DNA from: Rhabdophis nuchalis
Lineage: Eukaryota > Chordata > Lepidosauria > Squamata > Natricidae
Direction: 5' to 3'
Assembly (NCBI GenBank): GCA_039707465.1
Contig: CM077643.1
Span: 380,100,419 to 380,164,418, forward strand
DNA: 64,000 nucleotides
Part shown: positions 26,098-33,927 of the stretch, piece by piece
Layout: each line of letters starts with the position of its first letter
Numbering within the stretch: the first letter of the stretch is position 1
Notes under the pieces: model-generated
Database searches by the model: none
The model's input: the letters and a program-made list of their open reading frames with translations, nothing else
What the model was told of the DNA's origin: nothing
Position numbers and translations under genes: made by a program

Positions 26098-26143
<46 letters not shown>

Positions 26144-29100
26144 GAGAGAAAGATAGACAGAGGCACAGAATGAGTGATTAAGTGCCTGAATGCGAGACAG
26201 ACAGACACACACACACAGAGTGACAGAGATGGGCGGACGAAGGAGAGAGAGACAGAAAGAAAAAGAGAGAAAGAGAAAGAAAGAAAAAGAAAGTGGGAGA
26301 GAGAGAGAAAGTAAGAGAGAGAGAAAGACTATCTTATTAGTGCCTCTAGTTGGCAACATGTCTCCAAAGAAAACCCAGAGTCCAGTTGCTTCTTGAAAAA
26401 GCACCTTTGGGACAACCATGACCTGATGGCTGAGAATCTCCATAGACAGTTCCAAAAGGCATTTCTTCAGATGCAAGTACTAATTCACCTATCAGATGAT
26501 ACAAGTTGTGTGAGAAAAGGAAACCAAGCAGGTAATCCTAGGGCTAAGGTGAGGAGACCAAAATCTCTGAGGCCCTGGAGCCCTTTCTTTTTCCATTGTT
26601 AAATTAATTCAAAGCAGTGATGAGGGCTAATGTACAATTATGGAAGAACCTAGCTCTCTTTTCTATGAATAATAAAAAGATAGTGGTAAGCAGTTATTTA
26701 CTTATTCATGACATGCTAAATAAACCATAATGGCTGAGTCCAAATATACCAAACCACAGTTCTTCATTTAATGTAGATGTATTAAATAAACCTAATTAGC
26801 TACGTTTGAACAATACTGTAAATCAAAAATCAAAGTAACATGCTTAATGCAGTACATGTTTTTTGCCATTATTCACTGACAACTGCTTAAGCATTCCAAA
26901 CAACTTCCTTCTTAGTCTTAGTCCTTAAGGCAGGGTTGAATTTCTGTTTATTTTTTGCCTCTCCTGAAAGGGGATGGGATATAATTGCAACTGAAAGCAT
27001 CCTCTGAAGGGCCAAGATAATTTTACTGAAATTAAGAAGAAACTAAAAAGTACATTCATGTCATATTAAGTTCCAATGTGAGAGCAAATTGAGCTACAAA
27101 CGCATAGGGGGGAAAATGTGTTATTGGAATATTCTCTCTTCATTTACAGGAAAGAGCTCAGAAGCAGCAGCAGGAAGAACAACTGAAAAGTTTACGGAGA
27201 GATATGGAACCTGTTGCTATGGAGAACAGCCCAGCAGTTTCAGGTACCTGAGAACCACTACAGAGGCTGTCCCTGAAAAGCATTTGTAAGCTTCAGCTCA
27301 TACAGAATACAGTGGTATGGGCAGTTATGTGCACTCCCAGAACAGCACGTTACACCTCTACTATGTGAGCTGCGTTGGCTGCCAATTTGCTTCCAAGTCC
27401 AATTCAAGGTGCCATTTTTAACCTTTAAAGTCCTTCATGGCATGGGATCAGGCTCTCTGAAGGACTGCCTCTCCCTGGTTACAACCCCCCCCCCCCAGCA
27501 GATCTGGCATGTTGTGGGTCCTATCAGCTAGGGTCGCACTACATTTCGTTGGCCCCAGGAGATGTGCCATCTCTGCCATGGTGGCTGCCATCCTTTCCCC
27601 CCAAAATCCATTCCTTTTGATAGGCCTCAAGACCTCATTATAATAATAATAATAATTTATTTTATATACCGCATCCTCTCCCCAAGGGGACTCGGAGCGG
27701 TGCACAGGGAAAAATTAAAACGCTATCAAATATACATACAGAATAAATACAGATAAAAACAAATTGGACCCGTGTCCCTCCTGGCTTGTACTGGCATCCT
27801 GGGAGACGACACGAGGCTGGCTCCAGGGCATTGTCAACGCATCTTTGAGTGAGGGGTCCTTGCCTGCCGTCTTGAAAGAGGCGGTAGTGAGGCCCCTCCT
27901 CAAGAAGCCGTCCCTGGACCCAGCTTTATTAGAGAACTATCGTCCAGTCTCCAACCTTCACTTTCTGGTGAAGGTTGTTGAGAGTGTGGTAGCCCAACAG
28001 TTTCCACAACACCTGGAGGAAGTTGATTATCTAGACCCGCGCCAGTCCGGCTTCCGACCCGGTCACAGTACCGAGACGGCATTGGTCGCGTTGGTTGATG
28101 ATCTCTGGAGGGCGCGGGATAGAGGGTATTCCTCTATCCTAGTCCTATTAGACCTCTCGGCGGCTTTTGATACCATCGACCATGGTATCCTATTGCACCG
28201 ACTGGGGGGGTTGGGGCTGGGAGGCACCGTTTTGCGGTGGTTCTCATCCTACCTCTCTGGTCGGTCGCAATATGTGTTGACGGGAGGGCAGAGGTCGACC
28301 TCGAGACCCCTCTTATGTGGGGTTCCTCAGGGGTCGGTCCTCTCGCCCCTCCTGTTTAACACATATATGAAGCCGCTGGGTGAGATCATCCGTGGTTTTG
28401 GGGTGGAGTACCATCTGTACGCTGACGACACCCAGCTGTACATATCCACCCCAGACCACCCCAACGATGCCGCCGAAGTGCTGTCCCGGTGTTTGGAAGC
28501 CGTACGGATCTGGATGGGTGGTAACAAACTCAAGCTCAACCCTGCCAAGACTGAGTGGCTGTGGTTTCCGGCACCCCGGTTCAGCCAGATTACTCCAACT
28601 CTGGCCATTGGGGGCGAAACACTGGCCCCCGTGGAGAGGGCGCGCAATTTGGGTGTCCTCCTGGATTCCCGGCTGTCCTTGGAGGACCATGTGACGGCCG
28701 TGGCCAGGGGGGCGTTTCATCAGGTACGCCTGATACGCCAATTGCGCCCCTTACTGGACCGGGCTGCCCTTTGCACAGTCACTCAAGCTCTCGTGACGTC
28801 CCGTCTCGACTACTGTAATGCTCTCTACATGGGGCTTCCCTTGAGGTGCACTCGAAAGCTACAGCTAGTCCAAAACGCAGCCGCGCGGGTAATTACGGGA
28901 GCCACCAGAAGCTCCCATATAACACCAATCCTGCGCGAGCTGCATTGGCTTCCTGTGGTCTTTCGGGTGCGCTTCAAGGTTCTGACAACCATCTTTAAAG
29001 CGCTCCATGGCTCGGGGCCTAGTTATATGCGAGACCGTCTCCTGCCCCATACATCCTTAGACCGATCCGCTCCCACAGAGAGGGCCTTCTCAGGGTGCCG

Positions 29101-32042
29101 TCGGCCGGACAATGCCGACTGGCGACACCCAGGGGAAGAGCCTTCTCTGTGGCGGGCCCTGCCCTTTGGAACGACCTACCCCCTGAACTCCGGACCATCA
29201 CCGACCTCCGCCTCTTCCGCAAATGTTTAAAGACATATTTTTTCCATCAAGCCGGCCTAGCCTAACCTCCCATGGGGACTTTTAGAAAAGTTTTAAATTG
29301 GGTTTTTAATAATTGGTTTTTAGCACAGGATTGGGGATTATTTAATATATATTTTAAATTATTTGTCTATCTTCTATTGTGTATGTTTTTTAAATTTCCT
29401 GTGCGCCGCCCTGGGTCCTCTGTGGAGAAGGGCGGGATATAAATGTAATAAAATAAAAATAAATAAAATAAATTAAATTAATTGTCCCTGCACTAAAATC
29501 CCCACATTAAAACTAACGATCCCTAAAAAACCCTCATGGAAGAGACTAACCTAGGCCGGCCAAGCAGAAGAAGTATGTTTTGAGTTTCTGGCGGAAGGAG
29601 CGGAGGTCCGTAGTTGTTCTAATGTCGGGGGGAAGGTCGTTCCAGAGGGCTGGGCCCGCCACAGAGAAGGCCCTTCCCCTGGGCGTCGCCCGCTGACAAA
29701 GTCTAGTGGACGGCACCCGGAGAAGTCCCTCTCTGTGGGAGCGAATCGGCCGTGAGGATGTATGGGGCAGGATCCGATCCCGCAGATAGCTAGGTCCCGT
29801 GCCATGGAGCGCTTTAAAGATGACAACTAGCACCTTGAAGCGCACCCGAAAGACTACAGGCAGCCAGTGCAGCTCGCGCAAGAGAGGTGTTATATGGGTG
29901 TACCCATTATTGCTCGCGCGGCTGCATTCTGGACCAGCTGCAGTCTTCGGGTGCAGCTCAGGGGGAGCCCCATGTAGAGAGAGTTACAATAGTCTAGTCG
30001 GGATGTCACGAGGGCATGACATCAGGCCTGGGATTCCCAAGGTACGGGAGAGTTGCCAATGTGGTTCAAATGTTGTGATGGGCATTTTTATCCTTCTCAT
30101 CACCTATGGTTTGTATCTTATTCTTTAATGACATTTATTAGCATGGATTCTTATAACTCTTAATTTTTTACATTGTTTTATTTTGTTGTGTGCCTGTCCA
30201 GAGTCACTTTTGGTGAGATAGACACCTATATAACTTTGATTAATAAATAAGCCAACAAGCCATTGAGCAGTATTTAAAAGTAGGTTCAGGTTCATCATTT
30301 TCAGGGGTGGGTTGCTGCCAGTTTTACTATCGGTTTGCAATGCGCATACGTGTGCTGTTCAATGTAAATTGTTCTTCGTGCATGGGCAGAACAATTTACA
30401 GTGAGCTGCGCACACCGCAGTCACTAGAAAACAAAATGACGGTGGCCCATTGGCGGCAAGGGAACCGGTTGGGAGGCCTGGGTTGCTGCCAGTTCTGTGA
30501 CCCAGGCATGAATTCCACTACCGGTTCAACCAAACCGGGAGCAACCCACTTCTGATCATTTTATCTGCTCCGCTAAATATTTGACGATATAGTTGATATT
30601 GGGAAATAGTTGGATTGCACAGGGAAGCACCGAAGAAGAAAAGGAAGGGCTGCTGGTAGAATTTGTATACATTGGCTTACTTATGGCACTTACCTAAGGG
30701 ATCTGGCAAGGTATTACGCCATAGCTGTAGGACTAAGCAACTATTGTTGCTGCCTTGCTAACTTTCTAAAGCTGCCCACAGCCCTCATTTAAGCATCATG
30801 TTTACACACCGTCTTCTGACCTTGTAGAGTTTGAGGAACTCCTGGACAGGGTGTTCATCCTACTGCACAGGAAGAAATGGAAAAATTGCTTTTTGGTTTG
30901 ATTTTGGTCCAAAGGTTCAGTGGCAGAATCTTCATTAAGCCCATCAGAACTGATTTTTACACGAGGAACTTTGGATCCAGAAGAGGAGGAAGAAGAGGCC
31001 CAAGACAGTGATACTGATGACATTGATCATAAAGGTAATTCTGAAGGAATAGGAGGAGTTAAAAATTGCAAGTGAAGAGGGACGGTGGCAACGTTTTTCC
31101 ATCCATTGCTTTACATGGAGTTCCTAACAGTAAAGTCATTACCTTTAAAGCCTGCTTATGGGATGGGTCGAGAGTATATGGGGTTGGCATTGACGTGCTC
31201 CAGTTGTTCTAGTGGAAAGGGCCTACTTTGTATCCCAGTGGTCCAAAACTTTGGGCTGGTGGAGTCCAGGTGAAGAGCCTTTTCTGCTATGGTCCCTGCC
31301 CTCTGGAATATTCTCCTATCAGAGGTGAGATCCACCTCCAAACTCCTGGCTAAAAACATGGCTCTGCTGCTTGGCCTGGAGCTCAACAGAGACCCACTAC
31401 ATTAGGAGTGGCGGATGGGATAGAAAAGATTCTCTGCCCAAGGCTGCCCATTATCTTGGTTTTTCATTTGTAACTTTTTATTTTAATTCTTTTTTGCACT
31501 TTTAAAATTTTATTATAGTGTAAGCTGCTCAGTATTAGAAAGATGGGTAGCGTAGAAATTCAATAAATCAATAAATTGTTTTATATTCATTGTACAATCC
31601 AGCAAAGGGTTATGATGATGCTGAATGTCTATGGAGATTCTCAGCCGTCCGGGTCATGGTTGTCACAAAGGTACTTTTTCAAGAGGCAACTGGACTTCCT
31701 GTTTTTTCTTTCAAGACATTTCATTTCTCATCCAAGAAGCTTCTTCAGCTCTGACAGGATGGTGGGGAATGGCTGAGCTGGAGAAGCTTCTTGGATGAGA
31801 AGCGAAACATCTTCAAATAAAAAGCAGAAGGTCCAGTGGCCTCTTGAAAAAGCACCCTTGGGACTTGGTGATGCTCGTTTCTGTGAGGGCCTTTTGGGTC
31901 CCAAGGCATTGGTGAGACTCACTTTGCTAACACATCTCTCCTGTTTTCTGCTACAGTGACGGAGGAAAGCCATGAAGAACCTGCCTTCCGAAACTTCTTG
32001 CAAGAAGCTAAGCTGCACTATTCGACCAGAAGCAACCAGTAG
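10750..32042 (+). CDS. GPN1: GPN1, GPN-loop GTPase 1 (complete, 14 coding exons)
   Basis: A cytoplasmic GTPase, also called XAB1, that with its partners helps assemble RNA polymerase II and bring it into the nucleus. Coding exons: 10750-10848, 10965-11058, 12673-12712, 12920-12986, 13798-13835, 15596-15674, 15767-15861, 17299-17344, 19197-19343, 22924-23006, 24649-24688, 27150-27243, 30915-31034, 31957-32042. They sum to 1128 nt, i.e. 375 residues plus TAG, in one frame. Visible motifs: P-loop GMAGSGKT (22-29), the family signature GPN (82-84), DTPGQ (118-122), NKTD (185-188), VGVSAV (237-242), the charged EYRPEYERL helix and an acidic tail with SDTDDIDH. Length is close to the human protein (about 374). 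The start has a good context (AAAATGG). Intron 3 is U12-type and intron 9 is filled by a LINE. All exons look intact. Confidence 0.98.
11224..11660 (+). mobile_element. Candidate retroviral-type LTR remnant in GPN1 intron 2
   Basis: TGTATAAAGC at about 11508 followed 70 bp later by AATAAA (11582) and an end CCGAACTGGGACAACACA give an LTR-like order of promoter, polyadenylation signal and terminus. Boundaries and target duplication could not be fixed. Confidence 0.42.
12168..12289. mobile_element. hAT MITE, first of a tandem pair
   Basis: CAGGGGTGTCAAACTGGTGG to GAGTTTGACACCATG with perfect duplication ACCTAGAG (12160-12167, 12290-12297). The second copy of the duplication directly abuts the next MITE. 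Confidence 0.88.
12298..12439. mobile_element. hAT MITE, second of a tandem pair
   Basis: CACGGCTGTCAAACTCGCGA to AAGTTTGACATCTCTG; left flank ACCTAGAG is shared with its neighbour and the right flank AACTAGAG (12440-12447) matches at 7 of 8. Confidence 0.85.
12713..12919 (+). other. GPN1: U12-type (minor spliceosome) GT-AG intron 3 of GPN1
   Basis: The donor reads exactly GTATCCTT, the U12 5' splice-site consensus. Just before the acceptor is TTTTCCTGAC, matching the U12 branch site, with the candidate branch A at 12908, 11 nt from the intron end at 12919. There is no long pyrimidine tract. Splicing CA to A restores a glutamine codon and the reading frame K-Q-Y-A-L-GPN. No alternative U2-type donor gives a conserved protein here. 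Confidence 0.88.
13098..13223. mobile_element. hAT MITE (GTCAAACTCG type)
   Basis: CAGGAGTGTCAAACTCGCAG to GAGTTTGACACCCCTG; flanks GTTTACAG/ATTTACAG match at 7 of 8. Confidence 0.82.
13551..13675 (+). mobile_element. Squamate SINE 3' end
   Basis: TTTGAGGTCAGTAAAATG, CCCAAATTGTTGGGAGC and GGTATATAAGTCTAATTGCT. Confidence 0.7.
14143..14488 (+). mobile_element. L2-clade LINE 3' end with ATTCG tail
   Basis: Starts in the C-terminal coding end (CTTCTCTGTGGCGGGCCCAG), continues through GAGTCCCTTCGGGGAGAG and ends in four ATTCG repeats. In GPN1 intron 5. Confidence 0.85.
14755..14996 (+). mobile_element. L2-clade LINE 3' end with ATTCT tail
   Basis: Shares CTTGGCCGGCCTAGG, TTTTAGTGCAGGG and GAGTCCCCTCGGGGAGAG with the other L2 copies; the tail is a short ATTCT array. 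Only 270 bp from the previous copy, but with a different tail unit. Confidence 0.8.
15355..15512. mobile_element. Foldback hAT MITE just before a GPN1 exon
   Basis: GGAGGTTCCCAAACCTAGCA and mirror CCAAGTTTGGGGACCCCTG; the arms are duplicated around AAGCTCTGCTGGCTGGAGAA. It ends 84 bp before exon 6. Confidence 0.7.
16322..16565 (+). mobile_element. tRNA-derived squamate SINE (Sauria/Squam type)
   Basis: CACAATGGTTAGAGTGCAAT resembles an A box; then GATTGAATCTCACCAGCCTC, GTAAACCACTTAGAGAGGGC and the tail ATATAAGTCTAAGTGCTA with TGCTAT repeats. Confidence 0.75.
17697..17895 (+). mobile_element. Squamate SINE, 5' truncated
   Basis: TCAAATCTCACCAGGCTTAA, CGCTTAGAGAGGGCTG and ATATGTCTAAGTGCTATTGC. 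Confidence 0.7.
18186..18770 (+). mobile_element. Old L2-like LINE 3' end carrying a MITE
   Basis: Diverged C-terminal coding end (AAAGCCTTCTCTGCC, CTTGGAACATC) and a 3' tail ending AATAAATAAATAAA. A palindromic MITE interrupts it at 18282-18358. In GPN1 intron 8. Confidence 0.6.
18282..18358. mobile_element. 77-bp palindromic hAT MITE within an old L2
   Basis: CAGGGGTCTGCAAAGTTGGC to its mirror with a loop of only a few bases; the shortest, most perfect hairpin of this family here. Confidence 0.75.
19380..22790 (-). mobile_element. Nearly full-length L2-clade LINE inside GPN1 intron 9
   Basis: About 3.4 kb of a LINE lies antisense to GPN1. It has an AAT-repeat tail at its 3' end (about 19380-19405), a 3' UTR with the family's GAGTCCCTTCGGGGAGAG signature, a reverse transcriptase and an AP-type endonuclease. 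It occupies almost the whole of intron 9 (19344-22923). The 5' boundary, just before the GPN1 acceptor region, is approximate. The single recognised break is an 8-bp tandem duplication at 21326-21341, so the copy is young. Confidence 0.9.
19594..21318 (-). CDS. LINE reverse transcriptase half of the polyprotein (574 residues)
   Basis: Non-LTR reverse transcriptase with the expected motifs: [14 protein letters not shown] (137-150), catalytic motif [14 protein letters not shown] with Asp207, motif [14 protein letters not shown] (263-275) and motif C YADD (296-299), then the thumb and C-terminal region. The wording RPVSNLPFL and FDTIDH is typical of L2 relatives in the CR1 group. The apparent start at 21318 is not a real start; the frame is entered by a shift from the endonuclease frame. 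Confidence 0.92.
   Translation of the reverse strand: MTRSLLQQRVREAPLQGRAEEFVIYLQEKIAQIQNELAPIDGPVGLHEADLVWEEFDSVTSDDMDRLRGRLRATTCLLDPCPSWLVLASWEVTRGWLQEVVNASLSEGSLPASLKEAMVRPLLKKPSLDPALLTNYRPVSNLPFLAKVVESVVAQQFPRHLEKVDYLDPRQSGFRPGHSTETALVTLVDDLWRARDGGCSSILVLLDLSAAFDTIDHGILLHRLGGLGVGGTVLRWFSSYLSGRSQFVLTGEQRSTSRPLTCGVPQGSVLSPLLFNTYMKPLGAIIRGFGVEYHLYADDTQLYISTPNHPNDAVAVMCQCLESVRIWMGSNGLRLNPTKTEWLWFPAARFNQLTPSLAIGGEHLAPVDGARNLGVLLDTRLSMEDKVTAVARRAFYQVRQLRPLLDRETLRTVTHALVTSRLDYCNSLYMGLPLRCTRRLQVVQNAAARAIMGTSRFTHVTPLLRELHWLPVVFRVRFKVLVVIFKALHGSGPSYLRDRILPHTSSRPIRSHREGLLRVPSTRLCQRATPRGRAFSVAGPALWNDLPPDIRTTTDLRSSRLKLKTHLFRLAGLG
21315..22838 (-). CDS. LINE apurinic/apyrimidinic-like endonuclease half of the polyprotein
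   Basis: The endonuclease motifs are present: [14 protein letters not shown] (145-158), AETWL (177-181), GDFN (283-286), TPDLIFV (323-329) and SDHSLL (350-355). Together they mark the nicking enzyme of L2/CR1-type LINEs. The frame ends at 21315 within a few bases of the reverse transcriptase frame. The first 130 or so residues are not recognised, and the most upstream part (past about 22790) may lie outside the element. Confidence 0.85.
   Translation of the reverse strand: MLTSTYLFPFNTKNCHYSITLLTNSPADKTYGIWAKRGLRGFLVHKLLSFLGGTREWGGYRQVETEERKGRTSSRRREAEGSGRRGDTRVVPIEGIPIQRVVGRGRTEGRQVSPSRLEARSRWLQTVRCHNPRRLGGQGVQSQGLRLMFCNARSVVNKAPLISDFVSEGEPDLVGIAETWLGHEGGLPLVEMCPPGYRAFHQPRALGRGGGVAVIIREGLEPRETIVPQTTGCESLCVKWGLGRQLGVLVVYLAPRYVAAALPELLEVIATVAVETPRLLVMGDFNLPSVGESSEAAREFMASMTAMDLTQLIEGPTHEGGHTPDLIFVSGQWKSDLGIGDIVITPLSWSDHSLLRLDFPTATPLRGEAEPESSIWFRPRRLMDPDGFQTALGPLPVPLTRAPMEDLMAAWNIATMGALDRVAPLRPLLRRRATLAPWFTEELRVMKRHKRCLERRWRSTRSESDRTQVRAHLRTYIVALRVAKRHHCATLIASADNHPAALPPCLG
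23125..23400 (-). mobile_element. Penelope-like repeat arm (single)
   Basis: CTTGAAGACATTTCACTTCT and CATCCAAGAAGCTTCTTTGG; the ribozyme-like core is damaged (CAAAGA in place of CTGANGA). Confidence 0.6.
23413..24110 (+). mobile_element. tRNA-derived SINE split by a solo LTR
   Basis: TGTAGTGATTAAAGCATCAG resembles a tRNA A box and GAGTTCTGGTTCTATC a B box; then CTTGGGCCAGTCAGA, CAAACCATTTCC and a GAAA tail (24089-24105). The LTR at 23617-24068 interrupts the tail. Confidence 0.7.
23617..24068 (+). mobile_element. Solo LTR (452 bp) with 5-bp target duplication inside a SINE
   Basis: TGTAATGGCTCC...GGTCTGACA, flanked by CATAC (23612-23616, 24069-24073). The host SINE reads through from CCAGGAGTCATAC to TGACTCAAAGGCACA when the LTR is removed. 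AATAAA lies at 23851-23856. Confidence 0.78.
24950..25335 (+). mobile_element. L2-clade LINE 3' end with ATT tail
   Basis: Begins at GGGTGCCGTCCACTAGACTC, includes the last coding stretch and GAGTCCCTGTGGGGAGAG, and ends in an ATT array (about 25308-25333). In GPN1 intron 11. Confidence 0.85.
25430..25535 (-). mobile_element. Penelope-like repeat arm, partner at 26340-26480
   Basis: CAAGAGGCAACTGGACTTTC and GAAGACATTTCGCTTGTC; core at 25487-25520. The matching plus arm (TTGCTTCTTGAAAAAGCACC) follows after the MITE at 25558-26335. Confidence 0.65.
25558..26335. mobile_element. hAT-type MITE related to 42373-43548, 3'-truncated
   Basis: Starts CAGGGGTCCCCAACCCCCGG, shares the same GC-rich interior, and has a CA array (26100-26132) and a GAAA-rich tract. 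The matching right end is missing. The apparent long ORFs here are products of the GC-rich repeat, not genes. Confidence 0.75.
26340..26480 (+). mobile_element. Penelope-like repeat arm, partner of 25430-25535
   Basis: CCAGTTGCTTCTTGAAAAAG, TTTGGGACAACCATGACCTG and TGGCTGAGAATCTCCATAGA. The ribozyme-like part is missing. Confidence 0.6.
27290..27635 (+). mobile_element. Old L2-like LINE coding fragment
   Basis: Contains CAGAATACAGTGG, GAGCTGCGTTGGCTGCCAAT and AAAGTCCTTCATGGC, the recurring L2 C-terminal coding string, but heavily mutated. It starts 47 bp after a GPN1 exon. Confidence 0.55.
27764..29230 (+). CDS. Intact reverse transcriptase frame of the truncated L2 LINE (488 residues)
   Basis: One uninterrupted frame from [13 protein letters not shown] to the C-terminus, with [26 protein letters not shown] and YADD all present. 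The endonuclease is missing through 5' truncation, so it cannot move by itself. The lack of stops shows a recent insertion. Confidence 0.85.
   Translation: MDPCPSWLVLASWETTRGWLQGIVNASLSEGSLPAVLKEAVVRPLLKKPSLDPALLENYRPVSNLHFLVKVVESVVAQQFPQHLEEVDYLDPRQSGFRPGHSTETALVALVDDLWRARDRGYSSILVLLDLSAAFDTIDHGILLHRLGGLGLGGTVLRWFSSYLSGRSQYVLTGGQRSTSRPLLCGVPQGSVLSPLLFNTYMKPLGEIIRGFGVEYHLYADDTQLYISTPDHPNDAAEVLSRCLEAVRIWMGGNKLKLNPAKTEWLWFPAPRFSQITPTLAIGGETLAPVERARNLGVLLDSRLSLEDHVTAVARGAFHQVRLIRQLRPLLDRAALCTVTQALVTSRLDYCNALYMGLPLRCTRKLQLVQNAAARVITGATRSSHITPILRELHWLPVVFRVRFKVLTTIFKALHGSGPSYMRDRLLPHTSLDRSAPTERAFSGCRRPDNADWRHPGEEPSLWRALPFGTTYPLNSGPSPTSASSANV
27765..29464 (+). mobile_element. 5'-truncated L2-clade LINE inserted in another L2 copy
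   Basis: A plus-strand copy starting inside the reverse transcriptase region and running through a 3' UTR to an AATAAA-rich tail. AAATT occurs at both junctions and may be a short target-site duplication. It lies in GPN1 intron 12 in the sense direction. Confidence 0.85.
30302..30554. mobile_element. hAT MITE (GGTGGGTTGC type), perfect target duplication
   Basis: CAGGGGTGGGTTGCTGCCAG to GAGCAACCCACTTCTG, flanked by ATCATTTT (30294-30301, 30555-30562). Confidence 0.88.
31255..31580 (+). mobile_element. Old L2-like LINE 3' end
   Basis: AAGAGCCTTTTCTGC, CCCTGCCCTCTGGAAT and a tail CAATAAATCAATAAATT mark a decayed 3' end. In GPN1 intron 13. Confidence 0.5.
31605..31870. mobile_element. Inverted pair of Penelope-like arms in GPN1 intron 13
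   Basis: Left arm core at 31715-31748 (minus) and right arm at 31778-31811 (plus), only 30 bp apart, so the transcript could fold into a hairpin. The plus core reads CTGGAGA and is damaged at an invariant position. Confidence 0.65.
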
Positions 32043-32307
32043 AAGAGAACAAGGACAGTTGCATGTTTGGACGCAGAAACTGAAGAATCCAGAGCTATGA
32101 AACAGCCCCAACTCTTGACTTCAAGGCTACCGACTTCTTTCTATGGCAACTATTTTCAGTGGGAGACTAAAGCAGTTTGCCAGAACCGGATGGTCATTTT
32201 CACAGATGAGACATAATCACTTGTTGGCAAAAGAAATATGACTTTGAGGGATCTTGTCTCTGTTGTGAATTTTATCTATCATGTATGTTTCTGTTTTGTA
32301 AATTATT

Positions 32308-32313
32308 AGTAAA
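32308..32313 (+). promoter_or_regulatory. GPN1: Candidate GPN1 polyadenylation signal (AGTAAA)
   Basis: The variant hexamer AGTAAA lies 266 nt after the GPN1 stop codon and is followed by T-rich and then TG-rich sequence. No canonical AATAAA was noticed between the stop and about 32400. Confidence 0.4.
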
Positions 32314-32699
32314 TATCTATTCTGCTACATTTTCTTGGTGGCTGACCTTTTCTTCTAGCTTAATTATTGGCACTTCACTTTCCCCCCACCTGTATATGCT
32401 GGAATAAGAGAAAACACAACTGGCATGGGAGTTTAGAGACATCAAGAACACGAGATGAGATGAGGGGTCATTTTGCTAAGCATTTTGAGGGTGCATTCAC
32501 TGGAAAAAGGCTGAAAAATTACTTCTGATCATGTGGGTGCCTGAACATCCTCACCTATGCACACGGAGATGCAGAGTTCTTCCAAAAAATACTGTAACTA
32601 CAAAACCCAAAATACTTCTGCTGGATTCTGTTAAAAGGAGGATGGGGGCAGGTGGGGGGGGGGGGGCTATTTCTTCATAGAAAAAAACGAGTGTCTATA

Positions 32700-33085
32700 A
32701 GTAGTCCTTGACTTATGATCACAATGGAATCCAAAATTTCTGTTGCTAAGCATGACAGCTAAGTGAATTTTGTCCCATTTTATGACTTTCTTGCCACAGT
32801 GGTTAAGGGAATCACTGCAGTTGTTAAATCAGGAACACAGTTGTTAACTGAACTTGGCTTCCCCATTGACACTGCATCTCAGAAGGTCTCAAAAGGTGAT
32901 CACATGACCCCGGGACACTGCGGCTGTCATAAATACGAGTCCATTGCCAAGCATCTGACCACAGGGATGCTGCAGTGGTCGTAATTGTGAAAAATAGCCC
33001 TAAGTCACATTTTTCAGTGATGTCACTTTGAAAGACCACAAAATGAAAGGCTGTAAGTATGGGGTTTGAGTTATGACAACATTTA
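32700..33085. mobile_element. DNA transposon copy of the same family
   Basis: AAGTAGTCCTTGACTTATGA at the left, AAAATTTCTGTTGCTAAGCA and CCCATTTTATGACTTTCTTG inside; right end decayed. Confidence 0.65.
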
Positions 33086-33563
33086 CAGGGGGAAAAAGTA
33101 CGGTATGCATCGGTATGCTTCTATCCCTTTGTAATATGGGAGTGAATAGGAAAGTGGATTGCAGTGGGAATGGACTATTTAAATCCATTGAGAATGCCAA
33201 AAGAGGCAGGCTCAGAACTAAACGGTGCTGAATGAATGTAGATGCAATGCAATTATTTAGGCTAAGTGAATGAGAATCAAATACTTGAAGGAAGAGCAAA
33301 ATAGAGAAGGAGAAGGTTGAGAAAGTGATGATGTTTTATAACATCTTCAGAAGCAGGCAAAAAGTTTAAAGTAGGAAAGGCCATTTATAAAGCAGGCCAT
33401 GGATATGGCGGGGATTATAAAGTCAGAATGGTACAGAATGCTATATGGAATGACAGCGCTTCCTATCCTAATTATGATTTAGTGAAGTACATTTTATGTT
33501 TATTTAGCTTTTTTTTGCAAGAGAATCTTTATTGTCTTTTCACATGTACATTGTCCGCTAAAG

Positions 33564-33698
33564 CAGGGGTCTCCAACCTTTGTAACTTTAAGTCTGAAGG
33601 ACTTCAGCTCCCAGACTTCTCCAGCCAGCAAAGCTGGCTGGAGAAGTCTGGGAGCTGAAGTCCTTCAGACTTAAAGTTGCAAAGGTTGGAGACCCCTG
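33564..33698. mobile_element. Foldback hAT MITE, perfect target duplication
   Basis: CAGGGGTCTCCAACCTTTGT to GGTTGGAGACCCCTG, flanked by CGCTAAAG (33556-33563, 33699-33706). Only 28 bp from the SPIN element. Confidence 0.9.
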
Positions 33699-33726
33699 CG
33701 CTAAAGGCTCTCTCTGCTGCTTAGAT

Positions 33727-33927
33727 CAGTGGTTCTCAACTTTCCCAATGCCGCGACACTTTAATACAGTTCCTCATGGTTCCTCATGGTGACCCCCAAC
33801 CATAAAATTGGTGTCTCGGTTCCTAAGGCTATCGAAAATATGTGTTTTCTGATGGTCTTAGGCGACCCCTGTGAAAGGGTCATTCGACCCCCCAAAGGGG
33901 TCCCATCCCACAGGTTGAGAACCACTG
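33727..33927. mobile_element. SPIN-family hAT MITE
   Basis: Ends CAGTGGTTCTCAACTTTCCC and GGTTGAGAACCACTG; the interior has CGACACTTTAATACAGTTCC, GGTGACCCCCAACCATAAA, CTTAGGCGACCCCTGTGAAA and CATTCGACCCCCCAAAGGGG, which I recognise as the SPIN (Space Invaders) family. Flanks GCTTAGAT (33719-33726) and GCTTAAAT (33928-33935) match at 7 of 8 bases. Confidence 0.85.

Larger units (their letters stand above)
27636..30018 (-). mobile_element. L2-clade LINE 3' fragment split by a second LINE
   Basis: The minus-strand copy occupies 27636-27764 (AAT tail, GAGTCCCC signature) and resumes at 29465-30018 (rest of the 3' UTR and the C-terminal coding end). A related uninterrupted copy at 52786-53226 has these two parts directly joined (ACAAATT then AAATT), which proves the interruption. 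It lies in GPN1 intron 12. Confidence 0.85.

Noticed and set aside
25548..26476. Several overlapping GC-rich frames (up to 197 codons)
   Set aside because: They lie in the GC-rich interior of a hAT MITE and in CA/GAAA arrays, occur on both strands, and a related copy at 42373 has different frames.
31778..31811. Sense-strand hammerhead-like core in GPN1 intron 13 as an active ribozyme
   Set aside because: CTGGAGA replaces an invariant A of the core (A6); activity would not be expected.
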